Shown: positions 34,047 through 42,796, numbered from the stretch's first letter. The stretch: DNA of 64,000 bases from Gammaproteobacteria bacterium (GCA_028821405.1 JAPPGK010000107.1:116667-180666); one strand, 5' to 3'. A program made the numbers and translations. Notes: a model not told the origin generated them from the letters alone.

Positions 34047-34952
34047 CTACGCCCCTTCGGTGGTGTGATTGAAGTACTGCGCGGACAACGTTCGCTGGTT
34101 CTCGTAGATCGACCCTTGATACGGCGCCCGGGGTAGGGGCATCTTCACCGGAACATCCTCCAATCGCGGTCGCAGCGTCGGTTCGCCATGCACCATCCGA
34201 CCGTTGAAGTCGTCCAGATCGCTGAGGTTCTCGATCCCGGCCAGCGGCCACGCATCGGCGGCGGCGTATTCGAAGAACAGCATGCGCCGTTGCCGGTGGG
34301 ACTTGTTCATCCCCGAGCCGTGGACGAGCCGGGCGTGGTGGATGGTGATGGATCCGGCCCGACCGTGGAGCTCCCGCGGCGACGAGACATCGAGGCCCTC
34401 CCGGGCGACGTCGATCGCGCCGCAGAACGCGCCGTGGCTGTGGTGGTCGTAGACCGGGCCCCGGTGCGAACCGGGCAGCACCAGTAGCGGCCCGTTGTCG
34501 GAATCCATGTCGTCGAGCAGGATGCCGACGGCCAGGACGTCCTGGTTGGTGTGCGGATAGAACGCCCAGTCCTGGTGCCATTCCACCGGCGCGCCGTAGT
34601 CGGCGGACTTCATGTTGATCTTGCCGCCGGCTCGCAGGCGGATGTTCTTCCCGATCAGCGGTTCGAGAGCGGCCATGATGCCCGCGTGGGCGGCGAGTTC
34701 GCGGTAGAAGGGGTCGGCAAGGTGGGGCTGTTTGATCCGTCTCACCCGGGGTGCGTCAGGGGCGTGGGACGCTTCCAGGTCGAGGATGTTGGTGTGGTCT
34801 TCGATGCCGGCGGCGCTGGCGACGATGTTCTCGGTGACCCGGCGCAGGTCGGCCAGGGTCTCGTCTTCGAGGACGTTCTCGACGAGCACATAGCCGTCCT
34901 CGCGGTACTGGGCGATCTGTACGTCGGTCAGTCTTGGCCGCGACGGTTGCAT
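34047..34952 (-). CDS. Phytanoyl-CoA dioxygenase (PhyH) family protein
   Basis: Compact PhyH enzyme of 301 residues, the classical family size. EWHQDWAFYPHTNQD gives H126-Q-D128, and ARLVHGSGMNKS gives the distal H211, with Arg residues 220-223 near the 2-oxoglutarate site. GYVLVENVLEDETLADLR near 20-37 is the usual N-terminal block. The ATG at 34952 matches the normal length; the frame is open further upstream but reads through a likely promoter. It is transcribed away from the RES-Xre pair. This arrangement of motifs is close to PhyH proteins that hydroxylate small lipids or secondary metabolites. Confidence 0.92.
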   Translation of the reverse strand: MQPSRPRLTDVQIAQYREDGYVLVENVLEDETLADLRRVTENIVASAAGIEDHTNILDLEASHAPDAPRVRRIKQPHLADPFYRELAAHAGIMAALEPLIGKNIRLRAGGKINMKSADYGAPVEWHQDWAFYPHTNQDVLAVGILLDDMDSDNGPLLVLPGSHRGPVYDHHSHGAFCGAIDVAREGLDVSSPRELHGRAGSITIHHARLVHGSGMNKSHRQRRMLFFEYAAADAWPLAGIENLSDLDDFNGRMVHGEPTLRPRLEDVPVKMPLPRAPYQGSIYENQRTLSAQYFNHTTEGA

Positions 34953-34991
34953 CGTTGGGTATTTTCGCACCGAACGTCGAGGAAGGGGAAT

Positions 34992-35019
34992 TGCCGGTCG
35001 GGTCAAAATTGGTACACTG
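34992..35019 (+). promoter_or_regulatory. Candidate sigma-70 promoter of the RES-Xre operon
   Basis: TTGCCG at 34992 and TACACT at 35014 are separated by 16 bases, each matching four of six consensus positions. The ATG of the antitoxin gene is 33 bases past the -10. TTGG at 35010-35013 and CCAA at 35029-35032 flank the -10 as short inverted arms, a possible antitoxin operator. Confidence 0.4.
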
Positions 35020-35051
35020 GCGATATGCCAAATAGGACATAGGTCCTCGAC

Positions 35052-35489
35052 ATGGCTGAGCAGGCAAAGCGGCGGCGGCGTAGACGGAGTCGTTCGACGG
35101 TAAACGGCATCCTCGGCCACGCCGCCCCGCTGAACGTCTTCGCCGTGAGAGAAGGGCTTCCGGTGCATACCGTTGAGAGTCTCGCCGGCTGCCTCCACGT
35201 GACCTCGGCCACCATGCAACGGTGGTTGAGCCTGTCGAAGCAGACCTATGCTCGACGGAGGAAACAGGGGCGTTTGTCAGCCTTGGAGTCGGATCGGGTG
35301 GTTCGATACGCAGAGCTGTTGCATCGAGCCGTGGAGTTGCTGGGTGACATCGATGCGGCAGCGCACTGGCTGAACACGCCGGCCGTCGCGTTGGATGGCG
35401 AAGCCCCGTTGGACCATGCCACGACGGAGATTGGCGCCAGGGACGTGCTTAGGCTCATCGGTCGCCTGGAACACGGCATACCCACGTGA
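35052..35489 (+). CDS. Xre/MbcA/ParS-type antitoxin (DUF2384) of a RES-Xre pair
   Basis: A 145-residue protein with a basic N-terminus, a helix-turn-helix-like middle (VESLAGCLHVTSATMQRWLSLSKQTYARRRKQGRLSALESDRVVRYAELL) and a C-terminal toxin-binding domain ending HWLNTPAVALDGEAPLDHATTEIGARDVLRLIGRLEHGIPT. The last block is the DUF2384 signature. It should neutralise the RES toxin and repress its own promoter. Its GTGA overlap with the toxin gene couples the two, as usual in type II systems. Confidence 0.93.
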   Translation: MAEQAKRRRRRRSRSTVNGILGHAAPLNVFAVREGLPVHTVESLAGCLHVTSATMQRWLSLSKQTYARRRKQGRLSALESDRVVRYAELLHRAVELLGDIDAAAHWLNTPAVALDGEAPLDHATTEIGARDVLRLIGRLEHGIPT

Positions 35490-35932
35490 TCGCATTCCGC
35501 GTCGCTAAGGCGAAGTATGCCGATAGCGTCGAGGTCCTACTGAGTGGTGACGGCGCGCGCGAGTGGGGTGGTCGCTTCAACTCGCCTGGCAGAAGGGCGG
35601 TCTATTGTTCGACCACGCTTTCCCTGGCCGCGTTGGAAATCCTCGTCCATGCGCCAAGGTTGAATGTATTGCCCGAATACCGCTTCCTTGAAGTCAACGT
35701 TCCAGACGGGGCCATCGAACATCCCGACCGTGCGGACCTCGGGGAAGACACTGTGGCGTTGGGAGACCGTCGTCTGGGTGCCAAGGGTATTCTCGGATTC
35801 AGCGCACCGAGCTTCGTGAACCGTTTCGAACGCAATTTGGTCCTAAACCCCGAACACCCGGACTTCCGGAAACTGGTGACGCACGGGAAGATTCAGCCGT
35901 TTCCGTTCGACCGGCGCCTGCTTACGCGGTAG
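35486..35932 (+). CDS. RES domain toxin
   Basis: A 148-residue RES-family toxin. Characterised RES toxins degrade NAD+ by phosphorolysis or hydrolysis in the cytoplasm. The conserved Arg, Glu and Ser positions show in AFRVAKAKY, GGRFNSPGRRAVYCSTTLSLAALEILVHA, and the late SFVNRFERNLVLNPEHPDF. The GTG start overlaps the antitoxin stop by four bases. Length and motifs look complete, so the pair is probably functional. It lies between unrelated metabolic genes, consistent with a mobile or stabilising module. Confidence 0.93.
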   Translation: MIAFRVAKAKYADSVEVLLSGDGAREWGGRFNSPGRRAVYCSTTLSLAALEILVHAPRLNVLPEYRFLEVNVPDGAIEHPDRADLGEDTVALGDRRLGAKGILGFSAPSFVNRFERNLVLNPEHPDFRKLVTHGKIQPFPFDRRLLTR

Positions 35933-36050
35933 GAACGGCATGGGTCGTTGGTGCCGTTCGACAGGGTCCGCCTAAACCTGGCTGTCGGGGACTTGCTGAT
36001 CAACCGACGACTCCTACAGACTTCTGCGGTCTGGCTGTCGGGAACGGAAC

Positions 36051-38069
36051 ATGACAACACGTTGGGGAATCCTCGCCACGGGAAACATCGCCCACAAACT
36101 TGCGCGGGCCGTCGTGGCTTCCGATACGTCCGAACTGGTCGCCGTCGGCAGCCGGACGCAAGCCGCGGCCGATGCGTTCGGCAAGCAATACGGACTCTCG
36201 CGGGCTGCTTCGCATGGCACCTACGATGCGCTGCTCGAAGATCCCAACGTCGACGTCGTCTACGTCTCGACCCCGCATCCCATGCATGCGGAGTGGACCA
36301 TCAAGGCGCTAGAGGCCGGCAAGGCCGTGCTCTGCGAAAAGCCGATGGGCGTCAACCATCCGGAAGTCATGGCGATGGTGGAGACCGCCGCCTTCCATGG
36401 GCGCTTCCTGATGGAAGCCTTCATGTACCGCACGCATCCCCAAACCGCGAAGGCCATCGAGTTGATCCGCGACGGCGCGATCGGCGAGGTGCGGCAGATG
36501 AACATGAGCTTCGGCTTCGCGTCGCCGTTCAACCCCCAAGGTCGCCTGCACGCCAACGAATTGGCCGGGGGCGGCATCATGGACGTGGGGTGCTACCCGG
36601 TCTCGATGGCCCGTCTCGTTGCCGGGGAAGAGCCGGATGCCCTGGTCGGTTTCGGGCAACTGAGCCCCACCGGCGTCGATGCCTGGGCATGCGCGCTGCT
36701 GAATTTCCCGAGCGGGGCGATCGCGAGGCTGTCGACGGCCGTCCAGTTGAGTCTCGACAACGCCGTTGAGGTATTCGGCTCTGCCGGTTCCATCCGCATC
36801 GCCACGCCTTGGATGGGTTCGCGCCCCGACGGCCGTTGGAGTTTCGAACTCAGTCGCGGCGGCAAGCGCGAGAGGATCGCGGGAAAGACCAAGCCGCTCT
36901 ACGTGCACGAGGTGGACACGGTCACCGAAGCCTTGGAAGACGGTGCTTTGGAGTCGCCCTACATGGACTGGGAGGACAGCCTGGGCAACGCGCGAACTCT
37001 CGACCTCTGGCGCCGGGAAGCGGGCGTGCGGTTCGACTTCGAAAAACCCGAGCGGCGCACCGTACCGGTCCACGGCAGGCCGCTCGCGGTCAGGCGCAAG
37101 GCGATCCCCAAAAGCGAAGTGGCCGGGGTCGGCAAACCGGTGTCGAGGCTCGTTATGGGCTGCGACAACCAGCCGGACATCCTCCATGCGTCCGTGATGT
37201 GGGACAACTACTTCGAGTACGGCGGCAACACCTTCGATACGGCCCACATCTACGGCGGCGGTCGCATGGAGCAACTGCTCGGCACGTGGATGGCCAACCG
37301 GGGCATCCGGGATGACGTGGTCGTGATCGGCAAGGGCGCCCACACGCCGGCGAACTTCCCGGACCGGGTGGGCCCGCAACTCGATGTGACCCTGGACCGG
37401 CTCGGTACGGATCATATCGATCTCTACTTCCTGCACCGGGACAACCCGGACGTGCCGGTCGGCGAGTGGATCGATGTACTCAACGCCGAACGTTCGGCGG
37501 GGCGCATCCGGGCATTCGGCGGATCCAACTGGTCGCTTTCGCGGGTGCAGGCGGCCAATGCCTACGCGGTGGCCGAGGGTCTGACACCCTTTGCGGCAGT
37601 GTCCAACAATTTCAGCCTCGCGCGGATGGTGGATCCGGTGTGGAAGGGGTGCGTCGCCGCCTCGGACGCCGAGTGGCGCACATGGCTCGAGGCCGAGCAG
37701 ATGGCGCTATTCCCGTGGTCGAGCCAGGCCCGGGGCTTCTTCACGAACCGGTTCGATGCGATCCGCGCGGCGAGTCGATCAGACGTCGAGGCGAGGTATG
37801 GAAATCAACCTAGCGATGCCGAGTTGGTCCGCTGCTGGTTCGCGGATGACAACTTCGAACGGCGGGCCCGGGCGGTGGAGTTGGCCAGCGAACGCGGTGT
37901 CGAACCGATCAACGTCGCCTTGGCCTATGTGCTGAGTCAGCCGTTTCCCTGTTTCCCGCTTGTCGGACCACGCGTGCTCGCCGAGACGCGCTCGTCGTTG
38001 GCGGGCGTGGGTCTCACGCTCACCGAAGACGAGCGCAGGTGGCTCAATCTGGAAACGAATTCGAGCTAG
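36051..38069 (+). CDS. Gfo/Idh/MocA oxidoreductase fused to an aldo/keto reductase
   Basis: A 672-residue two-domain dehydrogenase in one continuous frame. Residues 1-330 are a Gfo/Idh/MocA protein with WGILATGNIAHKLA at the cofactor site, the EKP motif at 96-98 and GGGIMDVGCYPVSM near 173-186. After a linker, residues 360-672 are an aldo/keto reductase with tetrad D396, Y401, K428 and H462 (NTFDTAHIYG, VVIGKGA, YFLHRDNP). Both families use NAD(P)H and often act on sugars or polyols, so the two domains may oxidise and then reduce one substrate. The start of the aldo/keto domain (SRLVMGCDN) is normal, so no half is truncated. The stop shares CTAG with the stop of the convergent TlpA-like gene. 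Confidence 0.88.
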   Translation: MTTRWGILATGNIAHKLARAVVASDTSELVAVGSRTQAAADAFGKQYGLSRAASHGTYDALLEDPNVDVVYVSTPHPMHAEWTIKALEAGKAVLCEKPMGVNHPEVMAMVETAAFHGRFLMEAFMYRTHPQTAKAIELIRDGAIGEVRQMNMSFGFASPFNPQGRLHANELAGGGIMDVGCYPVSMARLVAGEEPDALVGFGQLSPTGVDAWACALLNFPSGAIARLSTAVQLSLDNAVEVFGSAGSIRIATPWMGSRPDGRWSFELSRGGKRERIAGKTKPLYVHEVDTVTEALEDGALESPYMDWEDSLGNARTLDLWRREAGVRFDFEKPERRTVPVHGRPLAVRRKAIPKSEVAGVGKPVSRLVMGCDNQPDILHASVMWDNYFEYGGNTFDTAHIYGGGRMEQLLGTWMANRGIRDDVVVIGKGAHTPANFPDRVGPQLDVTLDRLGTDHIDLYFLHRDNPDVPVGEWIDVLNAERSAGRIRAFGGSNWSLSRVQAANAYAVAEGLTPFAAVSNNFSLARMVDPVWKGCVAASDAEWRTWLEAEQMALFPWSSQARGFFTNRFDAIRAASRSDVEARYGNQPSDAELVRCWFADDNFERRARAVELASERGVEPINVALAYVLSQPFPCFPLVGPRVLAETRSSLAGVGLTLTEDERRWLNLETNSS

Positions 38070-38671
38070 GCGCTAGAGCCGAACAGACTGTTGAAGTACT
38101 CGATGGCGGATTGCGCATCCCATAGGGCGCTACCGACGTGCGCGTAGATAACGCGTCGCGTCTCGTCGAGTACAAAGGTCGCGGGGATGGCGCGGGTTTG
38201 GAATACCGGGGGCACGCGCTTCGCCGTGTAGATCGGCAGATTCCAGCCCCTGTCCTCGACGAACGGTGCGACGGTGTCGACAGGTTCCGTGGACACGATC
38301 ACGAACGCCATGTCGCGGTCGGCGAACTCGTCCGCCAGGCTCTCGATGGTCGGCATCTCCGCCACGCACGGCGTGCACCAGGTGGCCCACCTGTTCACGA
38401 ACACGACCTTCTCGGAAAGCGCCGCAAGATTGGTCTCGTTGCCGGCAAGGTCCGTTAGCTGCCATTCGACGATCGGTTCGTCCCCGGTGGGGAACTGCAA
38501 TTCCGGCAGCATGCTCGCGATCGGGATCGACCCGGGACCCGACCCGCCGCCCACGCTGATCGTCTTGGGAATCACGATCAACAGCGCGACGGTCGCGACC
38601 ACGCCGACGCCGACCAGCGCGATCGCCCCGGCGAGCATGCCCACGTAGAAGTGCTTGTTGAAGAAGCTCAT
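38066..38671 (-). CDS. TlpA/ResA-like membrane-anchored thioredoxin
   Basis: A 201-residue protein with one N-terminal membrane helix (about residues 9-36) and a periplasmic thioredoxin fold. The redox pair is C99-T-P-C102 in NRWATWCTPCVAEMP, and the cis-Pro is in RAIPATFVLDE. TlpA/ResA proteins reduce disulfides in cytochrome c or oxidase assembly, but no such genes are nearby. The ATG at 38671 has GGAG seven bases upstream. The upstream SRAP gene ends 22 bases before, so the two may share a transcript. Confidence 0.9.
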   Translation of the reverse strand: MSFFNKHFYVGMLAGAIALVGVGVVATVALLIVIPKTISVGGGSGPGSIPIASMLPELQFPTGDEPIVEWQLTDLAGNETNLAALSEKVVFVNRWATWCTPCVAEMPTIESLADEFADRDMAFVIVSTEPVDTVAPFVEDRGWNLPIYTAKRVPPVFQTRAIPATFVLDETRRVIYAHVGSALWDAQSAIEYFNSLFGSSA

Positions 38672-38693
38672 TGCTGATCTCCGTTCGGTTGTG

Positions 38694-39395
38694 TCAGTGG
38701 ACGTCGCGGTCGATTGATAAACTGGCCGCCACGGGTTCCAGGCAACGGTTTTCCTTGTTCCGGGGATCGCCGACGTAGGCGGACACCGGCACGACCGAGA
38801 GGTCGACGGGGATGCACGGCTCGAGGAGCGCGTCGAGGTCGGATGCCGTTGCGTCCCGGGACATCCACTCCCGCGCACCGCCTCTCGAGAGCATCAGGGG
38901 TTGACGGTCGTGGAGAAACTCGAGCTTGGTGGTGACCGCGGTTGTGACGATGGCGAAACTCGTGACGGTCTGCGTCCGGTCGCGACTTCGCCACCGGTCC
39001 CACACCCCGGCCAGCAACATGCCTCCGGCGCGAGGCCGTACGTAGTACGGTATCCGGCGCCCGCCGTCCTTCTGCCACTCGTAGAAGCCGCAAACGGGCA
39101 CGAGGCAACGGCGGCGGCGGAACGGTTCCCGAAACGAGCTCGCCTCGGCGATCGTTTCCGCGCGGGCGTTGAAGGTCGCGTACTTCGGCTTCGGCGTCTT
39201 GGACCAGTACGGGGTCAGCCACCAGGTCGCGGCAATGGCCTGAAGTTCGTCGCTGCCGGGGGCGTCCTGGCGCACGATCCAGGCGGATTCGGTGGGCGCG
39301 GTATTGTGGTTCGGCTCGCCGGGAAACGGGTGCCCCACGAGTTCCTCGTAGACCTGGTTCAGCGGGTCGTCGGCAGCGTTGAATCGCCCGCACAT
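38694..39395 (-). CDS. SRAP domain protein (YedK/HMCES family)
   Basis: A 233-residue SRAP protein. The start at 39395 gives MCGRF, so Cys2 becomes the N-terminal catalytic residue after Met removal, as required to crosslink to abasic sites in single-stranded DNA. The remaining signatures are NTAPTESAWIV, WWLTPYWSK (usually WGLVP), NARAETI, RCLVPVCGFYEWQ with the conserved Glu, and LHDRQPLML with the conserved His. It protects abasic sites during replication. A longer upstream frame exists but would hide Cys2, so it is rejected. Confidence 0.93.
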   Translation of the reverse strand: MCGRFNAADDPLNQVYEELVGHPFPGEPNHNTAPTESAWIVRQDAPGSDELQAIAATWWLTPYWSKTPKPKYATFNARAETIAEASSFREPFRRRRCLVPVCGFYEWQKDGGRRIPYYVRPRAGGMLLAGVWDRWRSRDRTQTVTSFAIVTTAVTTKLEFLHDRQPLMLSRGGAREWMSRDATASDLDALLEPCIPVDLSVVPVSAYVGDPRNKENRCLEPVAASLSIDRDVH

Positions 39396-39574
39396 CAGCC
39401 GCCTCCGGCCCTGGCCAAGCGTTGCTTCGATGTCAATCGCCGTCTCACGATTGGGCGACCATACTCCGGTTTGTTCCCTTCGTGCACCCGTGTGCGCTTG
39501 CCGCACGCCGGTGCAATCCGACAAACTGGCCGGTCCGGGCGGGGAAACCGCTTGTCTGGCGGAGACGCGACGCG

Positions 39575-40585
39575 ATGACAGTGCCGAAACGAATTGCGGT
39601 CACCTTGCCGGCGGGACCGCAGGTCGAGGACTCGATCACCCTGGTCAAATGGGCGGAGTCGAACGGCTTCGACGATGTCTGGTTCAGCGATGCCATGGCG
39701 CCGGACAGTCTCACCATGGTGGCCGCCGTGGCGCCGTATACCCAACGCATGCGGGTGGGGGTCGCGGTTACCCCCGTCTACACGCGTACTCCCGCGGTGT
39801 TCGCGGCGACGGCCAATGTGCTCGCCCAGCTTCTGCCGGGTCGGTTCGTGCTCGGGCTAGGTTCGTCGAGCCAGGCGATCATGGAGCGCTTCAACGGCAT
39901 CGTCATGGAAAAGCCGCTGACCCGGGTCAAGGAGACGGCGATCATGGTCCGGTCCATGCTCGCGGGAGAGCGGTCGGACTTCGACCTGTCCACCTTGCGA
40001 AGCAGGGGCTATCGGCAGGAGCCGTTGCCGGAGCCGCCGCCCATCTACCTCGCGGCGCTGCGCCCGAAGATGATCGAAATGGCGGCGGAGTTCGGCGACG
40101 GCGTGGTCTTCAACCTTTGGCCTCAGAAGGCGCTGCCGAGGATGCTCGAGCATGTCGAGATCGGGGCCAGGCGTGCGGGCAAGCGCATCGAGGACATCGA
40201 GATCGTGAACCGGTACCTGGTGATGGTCACCGACGACGCGGAGGAGGCCAAGGCCCGGTTCCGCACCCACTACACGCCCTACTACGCCAATCCGGTGTAC
40301 AACAATTTCCTCAAGTGGGCGGGCTACGCCGACGAGGCGGAAGGAATCCTGGCCGGCTGGCAGGCGCGGGACCGGGAACTGTCGACCCGGTCCATCACCG
40401 ACGAGATGATCGATACGGTGTGCGTCATCGGCGACGTCGACCGGGTCCATCGCCGCATTCGGGAGGACGCCGAGACGGGCATCGACACGACGATCGTCTC
40501 TCCCATCGGCCCGATGCCCCTCGACGAGGCGATGCCGACGTTCGAGGCGTTCACGGCTGACCGGTTCAGCTTCGCCGCCGACTGA
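39575..40585 (+). CDS. LLM class flavin- or F420-dependent oxidoreductase
   Basis: A 336-residue luciferase-like TIM-barrel protein. WAESNGFDDVWFSD near residues 25-38, VGVAVTPVYTRTPAVFAATANVL near 61-83 and GRFVLGLGSSS near 89-99 are typical of LLM proteins, including F420-dependent ones. The cofactor, FMN or F420, cannot be fixed from sequence. The ATG at 39575 has GGAG upstream. A second LLM gene follows 58 bases after its stop on the same strand. Confidence 0.88.
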   Translation: MTVPKRIAVTLPAGPQVEDSITLVKWAESNGFDDVWFSDAMAPDSLTMVAAVAPYTQRMRVGVAVTPVYTRTPAVFAATANVLAQLLPGRFVLGLGSSSQAIMERFNGIVMEKPLTRVKETAIMVRSMLAGERSDFDLSTLRSRGYRQEPLPEPPPIYLAALRPKMIEMAAEFGDGVVFNLWPQKALPRMLEHVEIGARRAGKRIEDIEIVNRYLVMVTDDAEEAKARFRTHYTPYYANPVYNNFLKWAGYADEAEGILAGWQARDRELSTRSITDEMIDTVCVIGDVDRVHRRIREDAETGIDTTIVSPIGPMPLDEAMPTFEAFTADRFSFAAD

Positions 40586-40643
40586 CAAACCTCGGAACGG
40601 CCGATATAGTGGATTGTTTCGCGTTATCACAAGAGGGCAGGAC

Positions 40644-41666
40644 ATGAAGGTTGACGGTGGCGTCGGCTGGGATCTCAAGCGTGTCGGGGCGCAGGCCCAG
40701 GAACTCGAGGACATGGGCTATAGCGGAATCCAGTCGGCGGAGACGGGGCATGATCCGTTCCTGCCCCTGGCGTTCGCGGCACAACATACGAAAAAGGTCG
40801 ACCTGATCACCGGTATCGCCGTCGCCTTCTCCCGGACCCCCATGCTGCTTGCCCAGATGGGCCACGACCTCAACGCGGCCTCGGAAGGTCGGTTCGTGCT
40901 TGGCGTCGGCTCCCAGATTCGGGCCCACATCACCAAGCGATTCAGCATGCCCTGGTCCTCCCCGGCGGCTCGGATGCGGGAGTTCATCCTCGCGATGCGC
41001 GCCATCTGGGCCACCTGGCACAAGGGCGAGCCGCTGCAGTTCACCGGCAAGTTCTACACCCATACGCTGATGACGCCGTTCTTTTCGCCCACCAACAACG
41101 AATTCGGCGCGCCAAGGGTGTTTCTGGCCGCCGTGGGTCCGCTGATGACCGAGGTGGCGGGGGAGGTGGCGGACGGGATCATCGTGCATGCCTTCACGAC
41201 GGACAAATACCTGCGCGAGACCACATTGCCGGCGCTCGAGCGCGGCTTTGCCAAGGCTCGAGCACGGGGCGAAGAGAAGTCGCGCGCCAACTTCGAGATC
41301 TCCTACCCGTGCTTCGTCGTCACGGGTCGGGACGAGCGCGAGCTTGCCGCCGCCAAACAAGCGACCCGTCAGCAGATCGCCTTCTACGGGTCGACCCCTG
41401 CCTACAAGCCGGTGCTCGACAGCGTCGGTGCCGGGGAGCTGCAGGGCGAACTCAATGCGATGTCCAAGCAGGGCCGATGGGTGGAAATGGGCGGTTTGAT
41501 CGACGAGCAACTGATGGGGCAGTTCGCCGTGGTGGCGGAACCGGAAGGCATCGCGGCCGCGATAAGAACCCGATTCGGAGACGTGGTCGATCGGACTTCC
41601 GCCGCCTACGCGCAACTGCCGAAGGAGGATCGAGCGCGGATCGTCCATGAACTAACCGCGGCGTAG
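40644..41666 (+). CDS. LLM class F420-dependent oxidoreductase (TIGR03617-like)
   Basis: A 340-residue luciferase-like protein. MKVDGGVGWDLKRVGAQAQELEDMGYSGIQSAETGHDPFLPL matches the N-terminal style of the TIGR03617 F420-dependent group. GRFVLGVGSQIRAHITKRFSMPWSSPAARMREF near 90-122 is the expected second block. It may reduce or oxidise a small hydrophobic compound. The ATG at 40644 follows an AGGGCAGG ribosome site. It differs clearly from the adjacent LLM protein, so the pair is not a recent duplication. Confidence 0.88.
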   Translation: MKVDGGVGWDLKRVGAQAQELEDMGYSGIQSAETGHDPFLPLAFAAQHTKKVDLITGIAVAFSRTPMLLAQMGHDLNAASEGRFVLGVGSQIRAHITKRFSMPWSSPAARMREFILAMRAIWATWHKGEPLQFTGKFYTHTLMTPFFSPTNNEFGAPRVFLAAVGPLMTEVAGEVADGIIVHAFTTDKYLRETTLPALERGFAKARARGEEKSRANFEISYPCFVVTGRDERELAAAKQATRQQIAFYGSTPAYKPVLDSVGAGELQGELNAMSKQGRWVEMGGLIDEQLMGQFAVVAEPEGIAAAIRTRFGDVVDRTSAAYAQLPKEDRARIVHELTAA

Positions 41667-42042
41667 CGCTTCGCGACGATTGCCGAGGGCCTCCGTAGAA
41701 CGACATGCCGCTGCGGGAGGGCAGCGGCCTCGACGACCGGGGGCGCGCGAGTCGGGATGCGAAAGCGACGGTGAACGCAACTTGGTAGTTCCCCGTCCTA
41801 GGAATCCTCGCCGCGCAACGGTCGTTTAGGTGACCGTCTCGTGGAACTGAGCGCCAAGCGCGCAATCTGCTGGATTGGGCTGACTCAGGCGGCTCTTAAT
41901 AACCAAATACACATTTTTCCGGGCGAAACATTCCAATGAAATATAAAACTCATAAAGAATTCCTCCATTTTCTCTTCACTTTTCTCGCCAAAGGGGTAGA
42001 CTCCGCTTCCCCGTTTCGTGGAACGGATGCCTAGGCGGGAGA
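41667..42042. other. Intergenic region with an AT-rich island
   Basis: No gene is supported in these 376 bases. The first half is GC-rich. From about 41893 to 42000 the composition turns sharply AT-rich, with TATAAA at 41942 and runs of T and A, unlike the rest of the window. It precedes the lytic transglycosylase gene and may hold its promoter with an AT-rich upstream element. I found no convincing -35 at the right distance from TATAAA. Confidence 0.5.
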
Positions 42043-42723
42043 ATGCCCATGCTTACAAACGCCGCGAGATCGAGATCGGCGCACCGTTTTGGTCGCGCCC
42101 GGCTGGCACCGAGATTGGCGGTCGGTGCGACGCGAATTGGTGCCTTGGCCGTGCTTTCCACCGTTGCTGTTTTCTCCTCGGTGGTGCTCGCCCGGGACGA
42201 CGGGCGCATGCAGTTGTCCATCGACGTTCCCGAACCTGCCTACGAGCGACCCACATGGCTCGAAGAGCGGGACTGGTTCGGTGCCCGGCTTGCCGAGGGT
42301 TATGGCTTGAAGGACACGGTTGCGCTGGAGTTCGCCGGCTGGATTCTTGAGGCGGCCACCCGGCAGGACTTGGAACCGGAATTGCTGGCGAGTCTCGTTA
42401 TGACCGAGAGTTCGTTTCGCAAGCAGGCGCGGTCTTCGGTTGGCGCGGTCGGACCGGCGCAGGTGCAGCCCCTGCTTTGGCGCGACTTCTGCGCGCTCGA
42501 CCTGATGATCCCCGAGGAGAACGTCTACTGCGGCGCGCAGATCCTGGCCCACTACCAAGAGCGATGCACCGTCGCCGTACCGGCACCCGACGACGCCCAG
42601 GACTGCGCCTTGCGTTCCTACAACGTCGGCTATCGCAACCGCACCAACACCTACTTCCTACCCGCGGCGAATCGATACGTCGCGAAGATCAACCGGCACC
42701 TCGCACCACTCGCCAGTTCGTAG
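42043..42723 (+). CDS. Lytic transglycosylase-like protein (SLT domain)
   Basis: A 226-residue exported protein. An Arg-rich start and a hydrophobic stretch (IGALAVLSTVAVFSSVVLA, about residues 32-50) form a signal peptide or anchor. The lysozyme-like domain follows, with catalytic E122 in LLASLVMTESSFRKQARSSVGAVGPAQVQP, the standard SLT motif, and later ALRSYNVGYRNRTNTYFLPA. It would cleave peptidoglycan in the periplasm. Two ATG codons lie six bases apart at the start; the first is used because GGGAG precedes it. The gene converges on galM, with three hairpins between them. Confidence 0.9.
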   Translation: MPMLTNAARSRSAHRFGRARLAPRLAVGATRIGALAVLSTVAVFSSVVLARDDGRMQLSIDVPEPAYERPTWLEERDWFGARLAEGYGLKDTVALEFAGWILEAATRQDLEPELLASLVMTESSFRKQARSSVGAVGPAQVQPLLWRDFCALDLMIPEENVYCGAQILAHYQERCTVAVPAPDDAQDCALRSYNVGYRNRTNTYFLPAANRYVAKINRHLAPLASS

Positions 42724-42741
42724 CGCGCCCCTAAGAAACCT

Positions 42742-42771
42742 CTGTTCAAGTCCGTCCCTGGACTTGAACAG
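42742..42771. terminator. Perfect hairpin, first of three between convergent genes
   Basis: CTGTTCAAGTCC and GGACTTGAACAG form a perfect 12-base stem with a 6-base loop, 19 bases after the transglycosylase stop. No T-run follows. It could terminate or protect both convergent transcripts. Confidence 0.5.
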
Positions 42772-42772
42772 T

Positions 42773-42793
42773 AGCGAAACAAATAGTTTCGCT
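42773..42793. repeat. Hairpin, second of three
   Basis: AGCGAAAC and GTTTCGCT form a perfect 8-base stem with the loop AAATA, starting one base after the first hairpin ends. Confidence 0.4.
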
Positions 42794-42796
42794 CGC

